A stretch of DNA of 64,000 bases from G963662905 sp963662905. GTDB lineage: Bacteria > Bacteroidota > Bacteroidia > Bacteroidales > WRLA01. The translations under genes were made by a program, and so were the position numbers. The DNA is taken from assembly GCA_963662905.2 (NCBI GenBank), contig CAXXFD010000001.1, positions 372,001 through 436,000 of the forward strand, in the 5' to 3' direction. Positions 37,026 to 46,269 of the stretch are shown here, piece after piece (position 1 is the stretch's first letter; the number at the start of each line of letters is the position of its first letter). The notes below the pieces were generated by a model. That model was not told where the DNA came from. It saw only the letters and a list, made by a program, of their open reading frames with translations, and did no database searches.

Positions 37026-38771
37026 TTAATGGGCAGCTCCTTTAACTTTAAACTGCTCGCCGGTTTTTTCGATAATGAGGCGGTAAAAATCTTCGCCATA
37101 ACCGGGTTGTTCCAGTTTTGGAGTTACATATTTGTATCCTTCCGGCACCGGGCGGGCTTCTTTCACGTTACCATCCATATACTTCATAAACAGGTATTCG
37201 TAAAACTTCTTCCAATCGGTTACCAGCTTATCGCCCTCTGTGCATGAGTAATTGGTCAGGTATTCTACAGCCAGTTCGGGGCTTTGCTCATAAAGGGCTT
37301 TTGCGCCGGCATCAACTGCGGGTTGGAACTTCACAAAATTATCTTCAAGCGTTTTTTGCTTTGCAGCAACCTCAGGATGGATTGTATTATAGCGCGTGTA
37401 TGCAAGGTTCGTTACCTGGTTAAACACCCAGAAAGCGGCATCATCAGACCATTTCATAATGGCGCCATTGCCCACGGCATAAGAATGAGGAACCTGTGTA
37501 ATACTGCTGTACATTGGCGCAAAAACGGCACTGGAAGCATCATCAACACCAAACCAAAGTACGCCACCTATTTCGTTGGGCAGCCAGCTACGCGATTGGC
37601 TTACAAAAACGAATCCGGTTTGTTGCGTTGCCGTTGCACGCTCGTTGCAATAGCTTACATCATCAACTTTCCAGGTAAGCGGACGCCAGCGGTAAGGCAC
37701 CTGAAATGCCCCTGCACCCACATCCTGGCTCATGTCCAGCTCAGTATTTTCGAGATGGTCGCGCATAAAATGCATCATATCCTGAACACTGATTTTGCGG
37801 TTAGGCTTCACCCAAAGCGGCATGCGGTTGGTAGCATATCCGTTTTTATTTTTGCGGCCATCGGCAAATTTCTTTTCGTGCTCGATATTTCCTTTAACAT
37901 ATTCCCAGTACTGATCCATATTGTCGGCAACCTGATTGAACATGGTCCAAACGCGGATTTCGCAAAAACGTGCTCCTCCAAAATCAACAGGGGCATAAGT
38001 GTCGGAGAAACTGAAATCTTCATCATTACCATCAAACCAGCCCATATCACGCGCAAAAGAAACCACATCTTTTGCATAAACGGTAGAAATTCCTGAATTA
38101 AAAACATCTTCCATATGCTCGCTGCTCATTGAGCTTTTGTTGTTGTTCAATGGAAAAGTGGTGATACGCGCCTGGTTTGCATGTCCTGAAACATATCCAT
38201 CAGGAATTTTACGGGCAACCCAAACGGCACCTTTTTCTTTTGGCCCCTTGCTGATCATCTCCATAATCCAAACCTCGTTCGGGTCAGCAATAGAGAAGGA
38301 TTCGCCGGAGCTGTAGTAACCATATTCTGCAACCAGATCGGTCATAATCTTAATGGCTTCGCGGGCAGTTTTTGCGCGCTGGAGCGTAACATAGATCAAA
38401 CTACCGTAATCCATAATTCCGGTAGTATCGATGAGTTCCGAACGGCCACCATAAGTTGTTTCGCCAATAGCTACCTGAAACTGGTTCATATTGCCCACAA
38501 CATTGTAGGTTTCTTTTGCCTGTTTGATCTTGCCAAGATATTTTCCGGTATCCCATTCGTAAATGTCGAGCATGGCTCCTTCGGGATAAACCGCTGCAGG
38601 CCAATGATAAAGCTCACCATAAAGCAGGTGGCTGTCAGCAGCATAGCTTACCATGGTACTTCCATCGGTTGAAGCGCCTTTGGTAATCAGATAATTGGTA
38701 CATGCGTGGATTTTTGGCACTGCGCTCAACATAAGAGCAGTAATCAGGGCCATCAATACAGTTTTTTTCAT
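37026..38771 (-). CDS. C69 family dipeptidase, copy 2
   Basis: A 581-residue paralogue of the dipeptidase at 31782-33404. It has a signal peptide (1-23) and the predicted N-terminal nucleophile Cys24 in HACTNYLITKGASTDGS. Shared blocks are GESFSIADPNEVWIMEMISKG, VSGHANQARITTFP and GGVLWFGVDDASSAVFAPMYS. Local differences include an insertion near 220-235. Exported N-terminal nucleophile hydrolases of this family cleave dipeptides with broad specificity. Two copies within 6 kb bracket the MBOAT2-SGNH2 pair. Confidence 0.92.
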   Translation of the reverse strand: MKKTVLMALITALMLSAVPKIHACTNYLITKGASTDGSTMVSYAADSHLLYGELYHWPAAVYPEGAMLDIYEWDTGKYLGKIKQAKETYNVVGNMNQFQVAIGETTYGGRSELIDTTGIMDYGSLIYVTLQRAKTAREAIKIMTDLVAEYGYYSSGESFSIADPNEVWIMEMISKGPKEKGAVWVARKIPDGYVSGHANQARITTFPLNNNKSSMSSEHMEDVFNSGISTVYAKDVVSFARDMGWFDGNDEDFSFSDTYAPVDFGGARFCEIRVWTMFNQVADNMDQYWEYVKGNIEHEKKFADGRKNKNGYATNRMPLWVKPNRKISVQDMMHFMRDHLENTELDMSQDVGAGAFQVPYRWRPLTWKVDDVSYCNERATATQQTGFVFVSQSRSWLPNEIGGVLWFGVDDASSAVFAPMYSSITQVPHSYAVGNGAIMKWSDDAAFWVFNQVTNLAYTRYNTIHPEVAAKQKTLEDNFVKFQPAVDAGAKALYEQSPELAVEYLTNYSCTEGDKLVTDWKKFYEYLFMKYMDGNVKEARPVPEGYKYVTPKLEQPGYGEDFYRLIIEKTGEQFKVKGAAH

Positions 38772-38870
38772 AGACGTTAATTTGAATTATTTTTAAATGC
38801 TGGTCGTCAACAATCACCGGACAAAACCGGGTACTTAAGGGGCAAAAATAAGGAAAACAATGAAATAGCT

Positions 38871-40275
38871 CTATAAATTGCAATAGTCATTAACAAAAGA
38901 CATCAGCTTTTCTTCCTGAAAATCGGCAGCCATAAGCTGGAAACCAAAAGGAAGGCCATTTTTTGTATGGCCGGCGGGAAAGCTCAGGGCCGGAATACCA
39001 CAGAGATTTGCCTGTATCAGGAACAAATCAAGCAGAAACATATCATCGTAAGAAGGCAGGCTCCCAATACGAAAGGCCGGTGCAGGAGTTGTTGGGCTGA
39101 GGATAAAATCCATCTTTTCGAATTGACGTAAGATCGATTCCCGAAGAGATCTTCTAAAAGATGCCGCAGCAAATAATAAATCCGCCCGTTTTTCTGCGAT
39201 ATACGTTCCAAGCATGATTTTCTGTTTTACAAGCAGTCCAAATCCCTTGCTCCTTGTTTGGCGGATATTCGCCTTTCCGCTTTCATCATATTGCTGGTTT
39301 CCATATAAAATTCCATCATAACGCGCCAGGTTGGATGCTGCCTCCACGGATGTCAAAACCTGATAAGCCGAAAGCATTTCCTGTGTTTGCTTGAAATCTG
39401 CAAAATGGATTTTGCCCCGCTTTTTCCAGTTTTCTAACGAAAGCATAAAAAGCATCCCTGACCTCTTTATGAACGCCCGGCAGTTGCAACAAATTACTAT
39501 ATACCAGGATATTGGCATGCTTCGTACATGGTTTTAAATGGAATTCCGGTTTAGGATGTTCTGATGCTGTTGCATCTTTTCCATCGGCCCCCGAGATGAC
39601 GTGCAGCACTTTGGCGATATCATCCGGATGTGCAGATAAGATGCCCGCCTGATCAAAACTGCCGGCATGCTCTATAATTCCATAACGTGAAATCCGGCCA
39701 TAAGTGGGCTTGAGGGCAAAAATACCGCAATAGCTTGCCGGCTGCCGCACAGAACCGCCGGTATCCGTGCCAATAGCCACATCACATAAGCCTGCTGCAA
39801 CAGCCGACGCCGAACCGCTTGAAGATCCGCCACAATCAAATTCAGTATTATGAGGATTGAGTACCGGACCGTAAAATGAATTGGAGCTGTCACTTCCCAT
39901 AGCAAATTCGCCACAATTATGCCTGCCAATGATGAGCGCATCTTCAGCTAAAAGACGTTCTGTCAGACTGGCGCTGAAAGGCGACCGGTAATTCTGTAAA
40001 ATTGATGATGATGCAGTAAGCAGATGATCCTGATAAGCGATATTGTCTTTCAGGCCAATGATCATACCGGCCAGCAGTCCGGCCTTTTTACAATTAATTT
40101 TTTCTTGAATTCGCGCAGCATCTTTGCGGGCTTCATCAAAAAGCTCAATATATGCATTCAGATCAGTACGCTTCCTGATGCGGCTTTGGTAATCCTCAAG
40201 CTTCTGAGGCAGGCCATGAGGATAGTCTTTTGGCCACTTCTTGCCGGCGAAATCAGGAACAGCCGTGCCGGACAT
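38871..40275 (-). pseudogene. gatA: Amidase GatA, interrupted by a frameshift
   Basis: The A subunit of the Glu-tRNA(Gln)/Asp-tRNA(Asn) amidotransferase, split across two frames. The first frame (40275 to about 39418) has the Ser-cisSer-Lys amidase triad: Lys in GLKDNIAY, CGGSSSGSASA and GTDTGGSVRQPAS, with the GatA-specific LKPTYGRISRYGI. The second frame resumes at KIHFADFKQTQ and contains EAASNLARYDGILYG and the C-terminus. The switch occurs at a run of four G on the minus strand (39415-39418). Deleting one G restores KLEKAGKIHFADF and a chain of about 467 residues, close to GatA length (about 485). Either an inactivating mutation or a sequencing/assembly error. tatA lies 2 bp upstream. 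Confidence 0.8.
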
Positions 40276-40277
40276 AA

Positions 40278-40472
40278 TTATTTTTTGTTGTCCTTCTCTT
40301 CTTCTTCGGGATTGTCCATTCCATCCTTAAAGCTACGTACTCCTTTTCCCAATCCTTTCATTAATTCGGGAATTTTGCGGCCACCAAAAAGCAGCAATAC
40401 AATGACCAGAATTATGATTATCTCGGTGCTGCCGAACCAGCCTAATAAAACACTCAGCATTTCCATAGTCAA
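40278..40472 (-). CDS. tatA: Twin-arginine translocase subunit TatA/E
   Basis: A 64-residue protein with one N-terminal transmembrane helix (about 16-33), the hinge FGGRKIPELMKGLGKGVRSFK, and an acidic/Lys tail. TatA oligomers form the passage for folded proteins in the Tat pathway. Start at 40472 (MTMEML) or two codons later; both keep the helix. No tatC is in the window. It is co-oriented with gatA, 2 bp apart. Confidence 0.93.
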   Translation of the reverse strand: MTMEMLSVLLGWFGSTEIIIILVIVLLLFGGRKIPELMKGLGKGVRSFKDGMDNPEEEEKDNKK

Positions 40473-40706
40473 AAATTTTTGGCCTTATTCGTCTATTGAT
40501 ATAAACAGACCATCAGGCACGCGGTTTATGGCACAAAAATACAAAAAACAAAAAGCAAAAACCTACTCTGCTGATATTTCGTTTTTTGCGTTATTCATAG
40601 GCTTGGGTGGAACTGCCACACAAGGGTTTAAATGCGTAAAGAATTTACATTAACCACAAGTCGGTATGCGAAAAATTTGCTAATATTGTGGGCTGAAAGT
40701 AGTTTT

Positions 40707-41444
40707 ATGGGTGTTTATTCAAGCATATGTAAGAAACAAGCCGGTGAGCAGGGGCAATTTGCCGTTCTTATTGATCCGGACAAAGCCGGAGTCAATGAGC
40801 TGGACGAGCTTGTAGCGCTTTCGCAGAACAGCAGTATTGACTACTTTTTTGTGGGAGGCAGCCTGCTGAGCAGTACCCTGATGGAGCAAACCATTCATTC
40901 GCTTAAAGAAAAAACGGATATACCGGTGGTTCTTTTTCCGGGCGACCAAATGCAGGTTTGTCCTGAAGCCGATGCAATTTTGTTTTTAAGCCTGATATCA
41001 GGCCGTAATGCCGAGATGCTCATCGGCCGGCAGGTTATCAGTGCGCCCTACATCAGGAAAAGCGGCCTGGAAAGCATTGCCACAGGCTATATGATTGTTG
41101 ATGGCGGCAAACCTACAACGGCCAGTTATATGAGCAGCTCCATGCCTTTGCCTTACGATAAACCCGATATTGCAGCCACAACTGCTATGGCCGGCGAAAT
41201 GCTGGGTCTGAAAACCATTTATATGGATACCGGAAGCGGTGCCGAGCGTGCCCTCACCAGCGAAATGATTTCCGCAGTCCGCGAAAGCGTCCGCATCCCG
41301 ATTATTACCGGAGGAGGCATCCGCTCGGCAGAGGAAGCGGCCCGCATCCGAAAAGCCGGATCTGATTTGATTGTTGTGGGCAATGCCCTGGAAAAAGACC
41401 CGGGCCTGCTCAAAGAAATCTCCGCCGCCATTCATTCCGTTTAA
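40707..41444 (+). CDS. Geranylgeranylglyceryl phosphate synthase family (PcrB/GGGPS)
   Basis: A prenyltransferase that joins a polyprenyl diphosphate to sn-glycerol-1-phosphate, the first step of an ether lipid. TIM-barrel motifs are clear: AVLIDPDKAG near the N-terminus (Mg2+/diphosphate Asp), YFFVGGSLL, VVLFPG, YMDTGSGA and IPIITGGGIRSAEEA with VVGNALEKDP (G1P-binding). I use the ATG at 40707 (245 residues), which gives the family N-terminus; the frame is open 25 codons further. Members occur in archaea, Firmicutes (PcrB) and Bacteroidota. The chain length used here is unknown. Confidence 0.88.
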   Translation: MGVYSSICKKQAGEQGQFAVLIDPDKAGVNELDELVALSQNSSIDYFFVGGSLLSSTLMEQTIHSLKEKTDIPVVLFPGDQMQVCPEADAILFLSLISGRNAEMLIGRQVISAPYIRKSGLESIATGYMIVDGGKPTTASYMSSSMPLPYDKPDIAATTAMAGEMLGLKTIYMDTGSGAERALTSEMISAVRESVRIPIITGGGIRSAEEAARIRKAGSDLIVVGNALEKDPGLLKEISAAIHSV

Positions 41445-41460
41445 CCAAAAAATTTTTCCA

Positions 41461-41961
41461 ATGCCCGAAGAAAAAAAATCAGGTTATGTACGCCCAACCT
41501 GGGACGAATATTTTATGGAAGTCAGTCGCACAATTGCCAAACGCGCTACCTGCGACCGTGGACGGAGCGGATGTGTGATAGCCCGCGACAAGCAGATTTT
41601 GGTTACCGGCTATGTGGGTTCTCCCCGTGGCCTGCCCCATTGTGATGATGTGGGCCATCTTTTCAAAAAAATAGTGCATGAGGATGGCCATATCAGCAAT
41701 CACTGCGTGCGTACCGTACATGCAGAGCAAAACGCGATCTGCCAGGCAGCACGCCTTGGTATTGCTCTGGAAGGGGCAACTTTGTATTGCAAAATGACGC
41801 CCTGCCGCACCTGTGCCATGCTGATTATTAACTGCGGAATCAAGCGCGTGGTCTGCGAAAAGAAATATCATGCGGGGGCAGAATCGGAGCAAATGTTTGC
41901 CGAAGTGGGTGTTCAGCTCGATTTTATAAGCACCGATACCGAGCAATACGAAAATCAATAA
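41461..41961 (+). CDS. dCMP deaminase
   Basis: Zinc deaminase converting dCMP to dUMP for thymidylate synthesis. Zn ligands are His in VHAEQNAI and the two Cys of MTPCRTCA; the catalytic Glu is in HAEQ. The extra ligand region with C-D-R-x-x-x-G and HCDD is typical of dCMP deaminase rather than cytidine deaminase. The ATG at 41461 gives 166 residues and the family N-terminus VRPTWDEYFMEVSR. The longer open frame upstream overlaps the previous gene and is rejected. Likely in one transcript with the GGGPS gene (16-bp gap) and mgsA (21-bp gap). Confidence 0.93.
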   Translation: MPEEKKSGYVRPTWDEYFMEVSRTIAKRATCDRGRSGCVIARDKQILVTGYVGSPRGLPHCDDVGHLFKKIVHEDGHISNHCVRTVHAEQNAICQAARLGIALEGATLYCKMTPCRTCAMLIINCGIKRVVCEKKYHAGAESEQMFAEVGVQLDFISTDTEQYENQ

Positions 41962-41982
41962 ACTGATTTTAGAAGGGAAGAT

Positions 41983-42459
41983 ATGAAGCGAAAGAAAAAT
42001 ATTGGCCTGGTGGCACACGACAACCGAAAAGCGGATCTACTCGATTGGGTAGCATATAACCGGGAAAAACTTATCGGGCATCACTTGATTTGCACGGGAA
42101 CTACCGGGAAACTGGTTCAGGAGGACATGGAAAAATCCGAAACAGACACGAAAATCACCATAACCCGACTAAAATCCGGCCCTCTGGGGGGCGATCAGCA
42201 GCTCGGCGCCATGATATCGGAAGGCAAAATTGATGCGCTGATCTTTTTTTGGGATCCCATGTCGGCGCAGCCTCATGATGTTGATGTGAAAGCATTGCTG
42301 CGCATTTGTGTGCTCTACAATGTTGTAACTGCAATGAACCGCTCAACCGCTGATTTTGTGATTTCCAGCCATTTGTTTGATGAAGATTACAAACCGGCTC
42401 TGAAAGATTACAGTGGCTACATTATGCGTAACCTTCCTTCGGAAGATGCAAAAAAGTAG
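41983..42459 (+). CDS. mgsA: Methylglyoxal synthase
   Basis: Converts dihydroxyacetone phosphate to methylglyoxal and phosphate, a bypass that releases phosphate when sugar phosphates accumulate. The 158-residue protein has the phosphate-binding GTTGKLV and the catalytic Asp in SGPLGGDQQLGAMI, followed by FFWDPMSAQPHDVDVKALLR, all diagnostic. Full length. Third gene of a likely operon with the GGGPS and dCMP deaminase genes. Confidence 0.95.
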   Translation: MKRKKNIGLVAHDNRKADLLDWVAYNREKLIGHHLICTGTTGKLVQEDMEKSETDTKITITRLKSGPLGGDQQLGAMISEGKIDALIFFWDPMSAQPHDVDVKALLRICVLYNVVTAMNRSTADFVISSHLFDEDYKPALKDYSGYIMRNLPSEDAKK

Positions 42460-42506
42460 GCTGCACGGGCACTACAGAAAGTTTTTTGAATTTTTTTGCT
42501 GAAATT

Positions 42507-42537
42507 TTTGGCTGCATATAAAAATTCTATATTTTTG
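42507..42537 (+). promoter_or_regulatory. Promoter of tRNA-Gln
   Basis: TTTG (42507-42510), exactly 19 bp, then TATTTTTG (42530-42537): the best consensus promoter in the window, 18 bp before the tRNA. Confidence 0.75.
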
Positions 42538-42555
42538 CAGCCTGATTCATATAAT

Positions 42556-42628
42556 TGCCCGATGGTGTAATTGGCAACACGTCTGACTCTGAATCAGAAG
42601 AGTCCAGGTTCGAACCCTGGTCGGGCAA
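42556..42628 (+). tRNA. tRNA-Gln (anticodon CUG)
   Basis: A 73-nt cloverleaf. Acceptor stem TGCCCGA (42556-42562) pairs with TCGGGCA (42621-42627). The D arm has TGGTGTAATTGGCAACA. Anticodon stem TCTGA/TCAGA encloses the loop CTCTGAA with anticodon CTG. The T arm has GGTTCGAACCC. U1-A72 is a glutamine identity feature. CCA is not encoded. Own promoter and terminator. Confidence 0.96.
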
Positions 42629-42631
42629 CAG

Positions 42632-42664
42632 AAAGCCTGTCGTTATTAGCGGCAGGCTTTTTTT
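42632..42664 (+). terminator. Terminator after tRNA-Gln
   Basis: AAAGCCTGTCG pairs with CGGCAGGCTTT (one G-T pair) across a 7-nt loop, followed by T. Confidence 0.88.
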
Positions 42665-42974
42665 ATCCTGTTTCATATTCTGCAAAACATCCATTTATCA
42701 GGCAATAAATCATTTGACTGTGAATTCGATAATTTTAAAAAAAGCAAAACTACAGATCAGTAAATTTCCCTGAAACAGAAATTATCTCCTATTTTTCAAT
42801 ACTTTAGCAAAAAAATAATGAGCCCATTTATCACAATCGCCAACCATCCCGACAATAGCAGGCTGGCAGTTTTATATAATACGCGATACAAAAACAACAT
42901 CTTGATCAACGCCACGAACCAATAATTAAAACGGAAAACGTTTATGGGTTCAAAAAGAAATAACACACAAAAAT
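42665..42974. other. Intergenic region before the fucosidase
   Basis: About 310 bp of AT-rich DNA. It contains a short ATG-started frame of 35 codons (42818-42925) with unremarkable composition that I cannot call a gene. Nothing else seen. Confidence 0.4.
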
Positions 42975-44450
42975 ATGCATAAGTTAAATAATTTTTGGTT
43001 TTTCATCCCACTCTTTTCAATGATTTTCTTTTCGTGTAGCAGATCTACGGATTCTGCCCCTTTTCAAAAAACCCTGCCACTACCGGATTCCGCGCAATTA
43101 GCTTACCAAAAAATGGAAACCATTGGCTTTATACACTTTACGGTCAATACCTTCACGGATAAGGAATGGGGATATGGCGATGAAAAACCGGAACTTTTTA
43201 ACCCCAAAAAGCTGGATGCAGAGCAATGGGTTCGGATAGCAAAAGCAGGCGGTCTGAAAGAATTAATATTGACAGCAAAACACCACGACGGATTTTGCCT
43301 TTGGCCAAGCGCATATACCGAACACAGCATTAAAAACAGCCCATATAAAAATGGTAAAGGCGATCTTGTGCGGGAATTTGTTGATGCCTGCCACAAACAT
43401 GGCATAAAGGCCGGCCTGTATTTATCGCCCTGGGACCGTAACCATAAGGATTATGGTAAGCCCGAATACATCTCATATTACAGAAATCAACTTATAGAAT
43501 TGCTGACAAACTATGGCGAAATCAGCGAAATATGGTTTGATGGCGCCAATGGGGGCGATGGTTTTTATGGCGGCGCAAACGAAAACAGGACCATCGACCG
43601 AAAGACATATTATGATTGGGACAGCACCTTTGCATTGGTAAAGAAACTCCAAGCCGGAATAATGATTTTCTCGGATGCAGGTCCTGATGTACATTGGATC
43701 GGCAATGAACTTGGACATGCCGGGCTAAGTTTCTGGTCTGCCATTAACCGAAACGAACTTACTGTTGGCGGATCAGATCAGGATTATCTGAACACAGGCG
43801 ATCCTAAAGGAAAAGATTGGGTTGTCGGACAATGCGATGTATCCATTAGGCCGGGCTGGTTTTATCATAAAAAAGAAGACAGTGCGGTAAAAACTGCACA
43901 GGAACTCATTGATATTTACTATAAGTCGGTGGGCAGAAATGCCGTATTGCTGATCAATTTACCCCCCGATCGAAATGGATTAATCCATCCTAATGACTCT
44001 GCTTCCCTCATAGCATTCAAAAACATCCTTGATGAAAGTTTTTCCGTAAACCTCGCAGAAAATGCCGAAACAAATGCATCGGATTTTTTTAATCGCAACC
44101 CTCTTTATAAACCGCAAAACATTCTTGATCAGGACATAAATTCATTTTGGGCAGCCACAACAGATACAGCCAGCATTATAGTTACTTTGGATTCTGCCAC
44201 CGGCTTTAACAGGATAATGCTGCAGGAGCCGATTCATTTTGGGCAGCGAATCAGCAAATTTGATATAACAGCCGAGGTGGATGGTAAATGGATATCTCTG
44301 TATGAAGGAACCACCATAGGATACAAACGGCTAATCCGACTCCCTGAATGCAAAACCGAAAAAATCCGGATCAGAATAACTGAATCCAGAGGCAATCCGG
44401 CCATTTCATTTTTCGGCATTTATAAATCTTCCCGAAATGAGCAATTATAA
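42975..44450 (+). CDS. Alpha-L-fucosidase, GH29, lipoprotein
   Basis: A 491-residue exported enzyme (lipobox Cys21 in FFSC) that removes alpha-L-fucose from glycans. The GH29 barrel (about 45-345) includes the N-terminal GFIHFTVNTFTDKEWGYG, the AKHHDGFCLWPS segment and the nucleophile Asp189 in EIWFDGANGG. VGRNAVLLINLPPDRNG closes the barrel. The last 130 residues form a CBM32/F5-8C-like beta domain. The acid/base residue cannot be fixed by eye. No SusCD pair or other CAZyme is adjacent, so this is not a full utilisation locus. Confidence 0.92.
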   Translation: MHKLNNFWFFIPLFSMIFFSCSRSTDSAPFQKTLPLPDSAQLAYQKMETIGFIHFTVNTFTDKEWGYGDEKPELFNPKKLDAEQWVRIAKAGGLKELILTAKHHDGFCLWPSAYTEHSIKNSPYKNGKGDLVREFVDACHKHGIKAGLYLSPWDRNHKDYGKPEYISYYRNQLIELLTNYGEISEIWFDGANGGDGFYGGANENRTIDRKTYYDWDSTFALVKKLQAGIMIFSDAGPDVHWIGNELGHAGLSFWSAINRNELTVGGSDQDYLNTGDPKGKDWVVGQCDVSIRPGWFYHKKEDSAVKTAQELIDIYYKSVGRNAVLLINLPPDRNGLIHPNDSASLIAFKNILDESFSVNLAENAETNASDFFNRNPLYKPQNILDQDINSFWAATTDTASIIVTLDSATGFNRIMLQEPIHFGQRISKFDITAEVDGKWISLYEGTTIGYKRLIRLPECKTEKIRIRITESRGNPAISFFGIYKSSRNEQL

Positions 44451-44584
44451 ATGAAAACCAATTTTCTTAACATTAGTTTAACCTTTCTTAAAAAATCATT
44501 TCGGTATTTTGCGAACAATAGAATAAGAAAACTGTTTTATTTTTAATCTATTGATTTTTAGCACAAATCATTAATACCAAAAGG

Positions 44585-45007
44585 ATGAAAGTTTTAATTC
44601 TCTGTACAGGAAACTCATGCCGGAGCCAAATGGCACACGGTTTTCTGCAATCATTTGACAAAGATCTTATTGTACGCTCAGCCGGCACTGAACCCGGGCC
44701 AAGGGTCAACCCAACAGCCGTTCAGGTAATGCAGGAAATTGGCATCGACATCAGCCAACATACACCAACACTTGTTGATGAATACCTCAACGAAGAGTGG
44801 GATTATGTGATCACTGTTTGTGGCGGGGCAAACGAAAGCTGTCCGGCTTTTATCGGGAAAGTAAAAACCCGTCTCCATATTGGATTTGATGACCCTTCGG
44901 AAGCCGTTGGTAGCGATGAATTTATCATGAACGAGTTTTATCGTGTCCGTGATGGAATTAAGGAAGCTTTTTATAAATTTTATCAGGAAAAGATAAAAAC
45001 AGTCTAA
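44585..45007 (+). CDS. arsC: Arsenate reductase, thioredoxin-coupled LMW-phosphatase type
   Basis: Reduces arsenate to arsenite. The 140-residue protein has the P-loop C-x5-R (Cys7-Arg13, CTGNSCRS). Two more cysteines, Cys79 and Cys86 (TVCGGANESCP), have the same spacing (72 and 79 residues from the first) as Cys10, Cys82 and Cys89 of the staphylococcal plasmid enzyme. This supports the thioredoxin-linked triple-Cys relay. The stop codon overlaps the start of the arsenite exporter by one base (TAATG). No ArsR gene is adjacent. Confidence 0.93.
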   Translation: MKVLILCTGNSCRSQMAHGFLQSFDKDLIVRSAGTEPGPRVNPTAVQVMQEIGIDISQHTPTLVDEYLNEEWDYVITVCGGANESCPAFIGKVKTRLHIGFDDPSEAVGSDEFIMNEFYRVRDGIKEAFYKFYQEKIKTV

Positions 45008-46053
45008 TGAAAAAACTTGGTTTCTTAGACCGCTACCTCACCCTGTGGATTTTCCTGACCATGATTGTTGGAGTTGGTTTGGGATATTTTGTGCCGTCAA
45101 CTGCTGAATTCTGGAACAGCATGAGTTCTGGCACGACGAATATTCCCTTGGCCATTGGGCTTATCCTGATGATGTATCCGCCCCTTGCCAAAGTAAAATA
45201 TGAAGAGCTTGGAAAGGTTTTCAGAAACCCTAAAGTGCTTTTGCTTTCCTTGGTGCAGAACTGGCTCATCGGGCCTGTACTCATGTTCTTCCTTGCGATA
45301 CTATTCCTTTATGACCTTCCGGAATACATGATTGGCCTAATCCTGATCGGTTTGGCGCGCTGTATTGCCATGGTGATCGTTTGGAACGACCTGGCCGAAG
45401 GCGATACGGAATACGCTGCCGGGCTTGTGGCTTTTAACAGTATTTTTCAGGTTTTATTTTTCTCTGTATATGCCTGGGCCTTCATTACTGTTTTACCCGA
45501 AGTATTTGGAATAAAAGGCGTTAAAGTAGATATCAGTATGGCACAAATCGCGGAAAGCGTTTTTATCTACCTAGGTATCCCTTTCCTTGCCGGGATGCTG
45601 ACCCGCTTCATCTTGCTCAAATTCAAAAGCAAAGAGTGGTATCAAAACGTGTTTCTTCCAAAAATCAGCCCAATGACATTAATTGCACTGCTTTTTACCA
45701 TCCTAGTAATGTTCTCTCTCAAAGGTGATTATATTGTCAGCCTGCCGTTGGATGTAGTCCGGGTAGCGATTCCTTTAGTCATTTATTTTGTTTTGATGTT
45801 TTTCGTCAGCTTTTTCATCAGCAAAAAGATGGGCACGGATTATGCCAAAACCACAACACTCTCATTTACGGCAGCCAGCAATAACTTTGAACTGGCGATT
45901 GCTGTTGCTATTGCAGTTTTCGGCATCAATTCAGGTCAGGCTTTTGCGGCAGTAATTGGCCCGTTGGTTGAAGTCCCTGTATTGATTTTATTGGTGCGGG
46001 TTGCTTTAAATATGAAAGGCAGGTATTTTAGCAAAAAATGCCCTGTGGATTAA
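45007..46053 (+). CDS. acr3: Arsenite efflux permease ACR3
   Basis: A 348-residue ten-helix permease of the BASS superfamily that exports arsenite. The signature LIGLARCIAMVIVWNDLAEGD holds the conserved Cys. The helix with FTAASNNFELAIAVAIAVFG is also typical. Translationally coupled to arsC. The gene ends about 30 bp before the target duplication of a MITE-like element. Confidence 0.95.
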   Translation: MKKLGFLDRYLTLWIFLTMIVGVGLGYFVPSTAEFWNSMSSGTTNIPLAIGLILMMYPPLAKVKYEELGKVFRNPKVLLLSLVQNWLIGPVLMFFLAILFLYDLPEYMIGLILIGLARCIAMVIVWNDLAEGDTEYAAGLVAFNSIFQVLFFSVYAWAFITVLPEVFGIKGVKVDISMAQIAESVFIYLGIPFLAGMLTRFILLKFKSKEWYQNVFLPKISPMTLIALLFTILVMFSLKGDYIVSLPLDVVRVAIPLVIYFVLMFFVSFFISKKMGTDYAKTTTLSFTAASNNFELAIAVAIAVFGINSGQAFAAVIGPLVEVPVLILLVRVALNMKGRYFSKKCPVD

Positions 46054-46087
46054 ATTCAAAATAAGCTTTTTATAGCTTATAATAATG

Positions 46088-46269
46088 GGTTCTACTCGAT
46101 TTTCTGTGGGTGATCAAAATTGAGTTAGAATTGGTGGTTAAACTTTCCCAAAGTTTGAAACTTTGGGAAAGTTTATCCCGAAATAGTTCTCTAAATTTTG
46201 ATAGGTATTTAAAACTCTTTTCCAACGGTTTAATACTTTAAATGTTTCCACGGAATTCTGAGTAGAACC
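46088..46269. mobile_element. MITE-like element with 8-bp target duplication
   Basis: A 182-bp non-coding element. Terminal inverted repeats are GGTTCTACTC (46088-46097) and GAGTAGAACC (46260-46269), a perfect 10 bp. It is flanked by the exact direct repeat TAATAATG (46080-46087 and 46270-46277), the expected target duplication. No transposase frame inside, so it would be mobilised in trans. Families making 8-bp duplications with GGTTCT- or GGCTCT-like ends include IS6 and ISL3; I cannot choose. Confidence 0.85.
46140..46174. repeat. Nested 17-bp palindrome inside the MITE
   Basis: AAACTTTCCCAAAGTTT, one G, then its exact reverse complement. Each arm is itself an inverted repeat (AAACTTT/AAAGTTT around CCC or GGG), so the DNA or RNA can fold as one long hairpin or two short ones. 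Confidence 0.9.

Noticed and set aside
42818..42925. 35-codon plus-strand frame before the fucosidase
   Set aside because: Too short and without features; chance open frame is likely.
46088..46269. Full insertion sequence of the IS6 or ISL3 family
   Set aside because: No transposase frame; only the ends and target duplication fit, so it is called MITE-like.
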